NCBI GenBank assembly: GCA_002347095.1
Contig: DDWZ01000021.1
Location: 1-64,000 of the forward strand
Reading direction: 5' to 3'
DNA length: 64,000 bases
Source: Desulfobulbaceae bacterium UBA2273
GTDB taxonomy: Bacteria > Desulfobacterota > Desulfobulbia > Desulfobulbales > Desulfurivibrionaceae
How positions within the stretch are numbered: the stretch's first letter is position 1; each line of letters opens with the position of its first letter. Of this stretch, positions 59,584-64,000 are shown piece after piece. Below the pieces are notes generated by a model, which made no database searches, was not told where the DNA came from, and saw only the letters and a program-made list of their open reading frames with translations. The position numbers were made by a program, and so were the translations under genes.

Positions 59584-60957
59584 ATGAAAAAAAACCGCCC
59601 GACTTCCATTCTCGTCGTCGATGACGACAAAACCCATCGCATCATGTTGAAAACCATGCTGAAGCAATGGGGCTGGCAGACAGAAGAGGCAGATGACGGA
59701 ACAACCGCCATCGAGGCTGTCCACAACACGCCCTTTGATGCCGTTCTCATGGATGTCCGCATGACCAAGCTGGACGGCATGGAAGCCCTGCGGCGCATTC
59801 ATGCATACAACCCTGCCATTCCCGTGATCATCATGACGGCATACTCCTCGGTGGATGCCGCGGTGGAGGCCATCAAGATCGGCGCCCACGACTACCTGAC
59901 CAAGCCCCTTGACTTTGACCGGCTCAAACTCACCATGGCCCGAGCCCTGGATCATCGGCAAATCCAGGAAAACAAGGATTCTTCCCACAACAATAAAACA
60001 TTTTCCCTGGACACCGGGACAATCATCGGCAACTCAGGACCGATGCGCGAGCTGATGGAAATGGTGTCCTATGTAGCGCCAAGCGAGGCAACCGTTCTGA
60101 TTTCAGGGGAATCGGGCACGGGTAAGGAATTGATCGCCGCGGCCTTGCACCACAACAGCGCCCGTAAAAACGGCCCCTTTATCAAGGTCAACTGCGCGGC
60201 TCTTGTTGAAAATCTTCTGGAATCAGAACTATTCGGGCATGAGAAAGGCGCCTTTACCGGAGCCGACCGTCGGCGGGAGGGCAAATTCGTCCAGGCCAAC
60301 GGCGGCACCCTCTTCCTTGACGAGATAGGCGAAACCTCACCGGGCATGCAGGCAAAACTGCTGCGCGTCTTGCAGGAGCATGAGATCCAACGGGTTGGAG
60401 GACAGGAAACCATTGCTGTTGATGTGCGCGTCCTGGCGGCCAGCAACCGGAACCTGGAGGAAGAGGTGGCGCAGGGCGCCTTCCGGGAGGATTTGTACTA
60501 CCGGCTCAACGTGGTTCCCCTGCATGTTCCCCCGCTCAAGGAGCGGCGCGAGGACATCCCCCCCCTGGCCGAATACTTCGTGGAAAAATTTGCCAAGAAA
60601 AACAACCGCCAAATTTCTGGCATTACGCCACGCTGCATGGCGTTGCTTCTCAACTATCCCTGGCCCGGCAATGTGCGGGAGCTTGAAAACGCCATTGAGC
60701 GGGGCATTATCCTCATGCGCGGCGACTACCTTGATGAAGAATCCCTGCCCATCCCGGTGCAGCGTTTCGCCATGAAAACCGAGACGCCGCCATTCGCCTC
60801 CGCCGCAACTTCCCCCGGCTCGCTTGAAGAGGCGGAACGGATCGTCATCACAAACATCCTGGCGGAAACAGGGGGCAACAAAAGTGAAGCATCACGCCGC
60901 CTGAACATCACCCGCAAAACCCTGCTCAGCAAAATGCATAAATACGGCCTGACCTGA
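59584..60957 (+). CDS. Sigma-54-dependent response regulator, NtrC/ZraR family
   Basis: 457 residues. Receiver domain (SILVVDDD; phospho-acceptor Asp in AVLMDVRM; TKPL Lys), AAA+ domain (GESGTGKE, GAFTGA for sigma-54 contact, ENGGTLFLDEIGE-like GGTLFLDEIGE), and a C-terminal Fis-type helix-turn-helix (NKSEASRRLNITRKTLLSKM). It activates sigma-54 promoters. No sensor kinase is adjacent on this side, so its signal is unknown. Confidence 0.93.
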   Translation: MKKNRPTSILVVDDDKTHRIMLKTMLKQWGWQTEEADDGTTAIEAVHNTPFDAVLMDVRMTKLDGMEALRRIHAYNPAIPVIIMTAYSSVDAAVEAIKIGAHDYLTKPLDFDRLKLTMARALDHRQIQENKDSSHNNKTFSLDTGTIIGNSGPMRELMEMVSYVAPSEATVLISGESGTGKELIAAALHHNSARKNGPFIKVNCAALVENLLESELFGHEKGAFTGADRRREGKFVQANGGTLFLDEIGETSPGMQAKLLRVLQEHEIQRVGGQETIAVDVRVLAASNRNLEEEVAQGAFREDLYYRLNVVPLHVPPLKERREDIPPLAEYFVEKFAKKNNRQISGITPRCMALLLNYPWPGNVRELENAIERGIILMRGDYLDEESLPIPVQRFAMKTETPPFASAATSPGSLEEAERIVITNILAETGGNKSEASRRLNITRKTLLSKMHKYGLT

Positions 60958-60968
60958 ACCTCTCCGGC

Positions 60969-61970
60969 CTACAGCGACCATTCCTGAAAAAGTGCATCGG
61001 CGAGCGGCTCCGCGACCAGAAATCGCTCTTCTCCCCCCGAAGCAAACAGCACCGTTCCCGGGGCTGATGCGCCGGCCATTTTTTTCCCGAAGCGCACCAC
61101 CAATCCGGCTGCCGCGGCAAAATCGTCCGGGTGGACCGCGCCGTGCAAAACCCCCATTGGCCCGGGCCGCTCCGGCATGTGCACCAGATAGTCGCCCGGA
61201 TCATGCAAGGCCTCAAGCCGCGCATTCTCGGCTTCATCGCGGCCAAGGACGAACCAGCCGCCATGGGGCAACTGAAAATGGCGGCCGAAGAGAAGCAGGC
61301 GGATGTCATTGAGCCTGATCTCGGGATAGCGGGCATAATACCAGGCAATCCGTTTTGCCTGGTCCGCTTCGGTGAGGACACAGCCTCCGGCGGGACGGGG
61401 ATAATCCGTGATGCCAAATTGCTCGGCCAGTTGTATCTGCGGCTGGCGGCCCCTACCGTTGAAATCCAGAAGAAGCTCCCGATCCACCAACCCATCACGC
61501 TCCGCCCGGGTCGGCTCTTGGGTTTTGGCGCACAGCGGCCGCAGAAGAATCCCCTCGCAGCCGCTGTCCCGCTCAATCACCCGCAGGGTATCGCGGCGCT
61601 GGGACATGGGGCGCTGGCCGATCACCTCGCCGGTAATGAGAAACGAGGCGGCAAATTCCTCCATCAATCTTTTTGCCTCCCGGAACAGCAGAATCTTGCA
61701 ATCGATGCAGGGGTTGAAATTCTTCCCGTAGCCATGGGGAGGGTTGCGGAGCATGGCAAAATAGGCTTCGCTCACATCGCGGAGGACAACCTCGATGCCG
61801 TAGCTTTCCCGGACCATTCTGGCATACTGCTCCTCCTTGGCCAGGAGTTCGTAGCCGAAAAATGGCGTAACAAACTTGACCGCCTGCACCGCGATTCCCT
61901 GCGCCGCCACTACCCGGCAGGCGAGGATGCTGTCCAGCCCGCCGGAAAAAAGAGCCAGGGCCCGGGTCAT
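60969..61970 (-). CDS. PP-loop (AANH) tRNA-thiolation-like protein
   Basis: 333 residues from ATG 61970, which overlaps the recN stop (ATGA). ALFSGGLDSILAC is the PP-loop. CIDCK and the GEVIGQRPMSQRRDTLRVIE segment, then DYPRPAGGCVLT, match a MnmA/ThiI-related family of the Thil_AANH type. The C-terminal domain (about 220-333) resembles NFACT-R-like RNA-binding parts. Exact substrate is not certain. The frame extending to 62180 lies inside recN. Confidence 0.8.
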   Translation of the reverse strand: MTRALALFSGGLDSILACRVVAAQGIAVQAVKFVTPFFGYELLAKEEQYARMVRESYGIEVVLRDVSEAYFAMLRNPPHGYGKNFNPCIDCKILLFREAKRLMEEFAASFLITGEVIGQRPMSQRRDTLRVIERDSGCEGILLRPLCAKTQEPTRAERDGLVDRELLLDFNGRGRQPQIQLAEQFGITDYPRPAGGCVLTEADQAKRIAWYYARYPEIRLNDIRLLLFGRHFQLPHGGWFVLGRDEAENARLEALHDPGDYLVHMPERPGPMGVLHGAVHPDDFAAAAGLVVRFGKKMAGASAPGTVLFASGGEERFLVAEPLADALFQEWSL

Positions 61971-63640
61971 AACGCGGTCTTCCGTTCCATGAGGGTGCGC
62001 ACATAGGCCAAGGTCTGCTCGCTGACGGAATCCCCATCCAGCATCCGGGCAAGTTCCTGCTCCCGTTTTTCCAAAGAAAGGGGGATGATCGTGGTTTTGG
62101 TGCGTGCATCGACCACGGCTTTTTGCACCAGGAAATGCTCGTCGGCCAGGGAAGCAATCTGCGGGAGATGGGTAATGCAAAAAACCTGATGATGCCCGGA
62201 CAGCTCCCGGATCTTCCTGGCCACGGCCTCTGCCGCCTTGCCGCTGATTCCCGCATCTATCTCATCGAAAATAACCGTATCGACCTGATCTTTTTGGGCC
62301 AGGAGCGTCTTCAATGCCAGCATCAACCGCGACAACTCTCCGCCCGAGGCAACCTTGGCCAGAGGCTTCGGCTCCTCGCCCTGGTTGGCGGAAAACATGA
62401 ACTCGGGACGATCCCAGCCAAGCCTGGAAATGCTCCCAAGCTCGCGGTCCGGATCCTTAAAAAAGATCTCGAAAACAGCCTGCTCAAAACAGAGGGCGGC
62501 CAGGGCAGCGCGAATCTTACCGGCCAGCTCCAGTGCCGCTGCCTGTCGGCCCTCGGAAAGCAAGGCCGCCGCCTCGGCAAGGGCGGTTTCGTTGTGCCGC
62601 ATTTCTTTCTCCAGGCAAGCCAGCCGTTCGTCCAGCGCCTCAAGTTCCGCCAACTCCTGTTTGGCCTCCCGGCCAAAAGCAATGACCGCATCAAGCTCGC
62701 CGCCATATTTTCTTTTAAGCCGTTGCAACAGGTCAAGACGCGCCGTCACCGCATCGAGACGCGCCGGGTCGCTGGCAAGGGTCTCCACATAGTTGCGGAT
62801 TGTCTGGACATGGTCTTCCAGTTGAAAACAATTCCCAGCCACCTCTTCGGCCAGGCCGGCAAGGCTTGGATCAAAGGCGGCCATCTGCGCCAGGTTTTTA
62901 CGCGCCACGGAAAGCGGCGTGTTGACCGCCTCCGCCAAAAGATGCCAACTTTTTTTCCCAAGTCCGATCAGGTCATCGGAGGCCCGCAGCCGGTCACGTT
63001 CAAGCAGCAGGGCCACATCTTCGCCGGGGCTGGCCGCAGCCTCTTCAATCTCTTTAACCTGGAAGCTGAGAAAGTCCCGGCGCTGCTCCTTGTCCCTCTC
63101 CTTGGAAGCAAGGGCCTGATATAACTCCCGGGCTGCCACCCATTTATCATAGCGTTGGGAAACGGCGAGCCGCTGGGGCCAGAGGCCGCCAACCGCGTCA
63201 ATGCAATCAAGATGGCTGCGGGGCTGCAACAGTTGCTGGTGATCATGCTGGCTGGCGACACTGAGCAGGTTTTCCATGACTTCGCCCACTGCCTTGGCCG
63301 TGGCCAGGCTGCCGTTCATGAAATACCGGCTGGCGCCTTTTAGGGAAACAACCCTTTTGACCACCAACTCGGGCTCGGGTTCAAATCCCATCTCCGCCAG
63401 CTTTTCCTGGATAATCCCATGCCGGGGATTGAGTTCGAAAAGCGCTTCAACCGTTGCCGTCTCCGCCCCGCTTCTGATCCAGGTGGCAGCGGCCTTTCCG
63501 CCTCCCAGCAGATGAATGGCCTGCAGGATGATGGATTTTCCCGCCCCAGTCTCTCCGGTAAGAACGGTAAGCCCTTCGGCAAAGGAAACATGCAGTTTCT
63601 CGATGAGGGCAAGATTGGTGATAATGAGTTCCTTCAGCAT
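61967..63640 (-). CDS. recN: DNA repair protein RecN
   Basis: 557-residue SMC-like ATPase. Walker A in LTVLTGETGAGKSIIL near residue 32, a long central coiled coil, LASGGELSRLMLALK-type signature (VASGGELSRLMLAL) and Walker B VIFDEIDAGISGKAA. It organises double-strand break repair. Downstream overlap with the PP-loop gene shows co-transcription. Confidence 0.95.
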   Translation of the reverse strand: MLKELIITNLALIEKLHVSFAEGLTVLTGETGAGKSIILQAIHLLGGGKAAATWIRSGAETATVEALFELNPRHGIIQEKLAEMGFEPEPELVVKRVVSLKGASRYFMNGSLATAKAVGEVMENLLSVASQHDHQQLLQPRSHLDCIDAVGGLWPQRLAVSQRYDKWVAARELYQALASKERDKEQRRDFLSFQVKEIEEAAASPGEDVALLLERDRLRASDDLIGLGKKSWHLLAEAVNTPLSVARKNLAQMAAFDPSLAGLAEEVAGNCFQLEDHVQTIRNYVETLASDPARLDAVTARLDLLQRLKRKYGGELDAVIAFGREAKQELAELEALDERLACLEKEMRHNETALAEAAALLSEGRQAAALELAGKIRAALAALCFEQAVFEIFFKDPDRELGSISRLGWDRPEFMFSANQGEEPKPLAKVASGGELSRLMLALKTLLAQKDQVDTVIFDEIDAGISGKAAEAVARKIRELSGHHQVFCITHLPQIASLADEHFLVQKAVVDARTKTTIIPLSLEKREQELARMLDGDSVSEQTLAYVRTLMERKTAL

Positions 63641-63819
63641 ATGGCTCTCTATACAGGATTAGGGACTGTTACGGAATACTCTTTCCGCTTCCGGCTCTTT
63701 CGCGACGGCCCGTTATGACGGTCACACCATTTCAATAGTGGTTTTTTTTCAGCACAGGCGTATCCGGGTATTGCAATGATTGAGCTGTCCACAGGGCAGA
63801 ACGGAACAAATAGTGGCGT

Positions 63820-63831
63820 GAACGACCGTTC
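63820..63831. promoter_or_regulatory. GAAC-N4-GTTC palindrome, possible LexA-type box
   Basis: GAACGACCGTTC is a perfect half-site pair of the Gram-positive-type LexA box. It is flanked by TATAAT-like boxes on both strands (63835-63840 on minus, 63845-63850 on plus) and lies 180 bases upstream of recN, an SOS gene in many bacteria. Confidence 0.35.
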
Positions 63832-63906
63832 GTCATTATAGTAGTATAATTATGTGGAGATGGACCCCAAACACTTCCTTTAGCGCAGGTCAGCCGAATA
63901 TCTCAC

Positions 63907-64000
63907 ATGACTCATAACACCACCTTCCAACGCCTCACCGCATACATCGTCTGCGCTGTTTTCCTGCTCGGCAATCTACCGCTGACACCTTTTTCCCCGC
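63907..64000 (+). CDS. Start of an exported or membrane protein (cut by window end)
   Basis: ATG 63907 opens a frame that continues to the end of the window. The first 31 residues contain a hydrophobic LTAYIVCAVFLLGNLPL stretch, likely a signal peptide or first membrane segment. No function can be given. Confidence 0.45.
   Translation, partial: MTHNTTFQRLTAYIVCAVFLLGNLPLTPFSP

Overview
The window looks like the chromosome of a Gram-negative bacterium with lipid A/Kdo lipopolysaccharide (lpxC, lpxK, waaA) and a sigma-54 regulator. Overall gene style suggests Desulfobacterota (Desulfobulbales-like), but that assignment is an inference with moderate to low confidence. Ordinary chromosome occupies about 1-12897, 20698-24822 and 59443-64000. 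Two integrated elements split it, each in a tRNA gene.

Left chromosome: a DUF1439-type lipoprotein, a DUF948/YtxH-type pair, then a leftward block of nadK, proC, lpxC, lpxK and waaA. The last two overlap. rsmE is divergent, followed by murJ (leftward), a MogA/MoaB protein (rightward), purM (leftward), a zinc-ribbon protein and tRNA-His(GTG).

Element 1 (about 12875-20687, 7.8 kb) sits in the 3' end of tRNA-His. It encodes a P4-type integrase, an AlpA-like regulator and a primase-helicase. No capsid or tail genes are present, so it resembles a phage satellite. Its cargo includes a T5orf172 (GIY-YIG-like) membrane protein and a short HisF-like gene fragment. Near-identical 24-bp direct repeats lie just inside both ends.

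Middle chromosome: trmJ, a BON-domain lipoprotein, an RhlE-type DEAD-box helicase and two almost identical tandem cold-shock genes. Each cold-shock gene carries the same three-hairpin 5' leader.

Element 2 (24823-59414, 34.6 kb) is a contractile-tailed prophage in tRNA-Thr(CGT). The order is integrase, repressor/Cro-like switch, small early genes, D5-type helicase, iteron-like region, zinc-finger/TOPRIM primase and a terminase small-subunit candidate. A cassette array follows, then the lambda-type head module (GpA terminase, portal, ClpP-protease/capsid fusion), the Mu/P2-type tail (sheath, tube, E/E' frameshift, tape measure, baseplate gp45-gp48, fibre) and lysis genes (M23 endolysin, holin).

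The most unusual feature lies between the terminase genes (34692-38264). Seven integron attC-like sites separate single- or multi-gene cassettes. For five of the six testable cassettes, the six bases at the 5' end are the exact reverse complement of that cassette's own downstream R'' core. The sixth pairs with one G.T wobble. A 47-codon fragment resembling the C-terminus of an integron integrase follows the last cassette and overlaps the terminase start. This is a cluster of integron cassettes carried inside a prophage.

Right chromosome: tRNA-Thr, an NtrC-family response regulator, a PP-loop tRNA-thiolation-like enzyme overlapping recN, and the start of a secreted or membrane protein cut by the window end.
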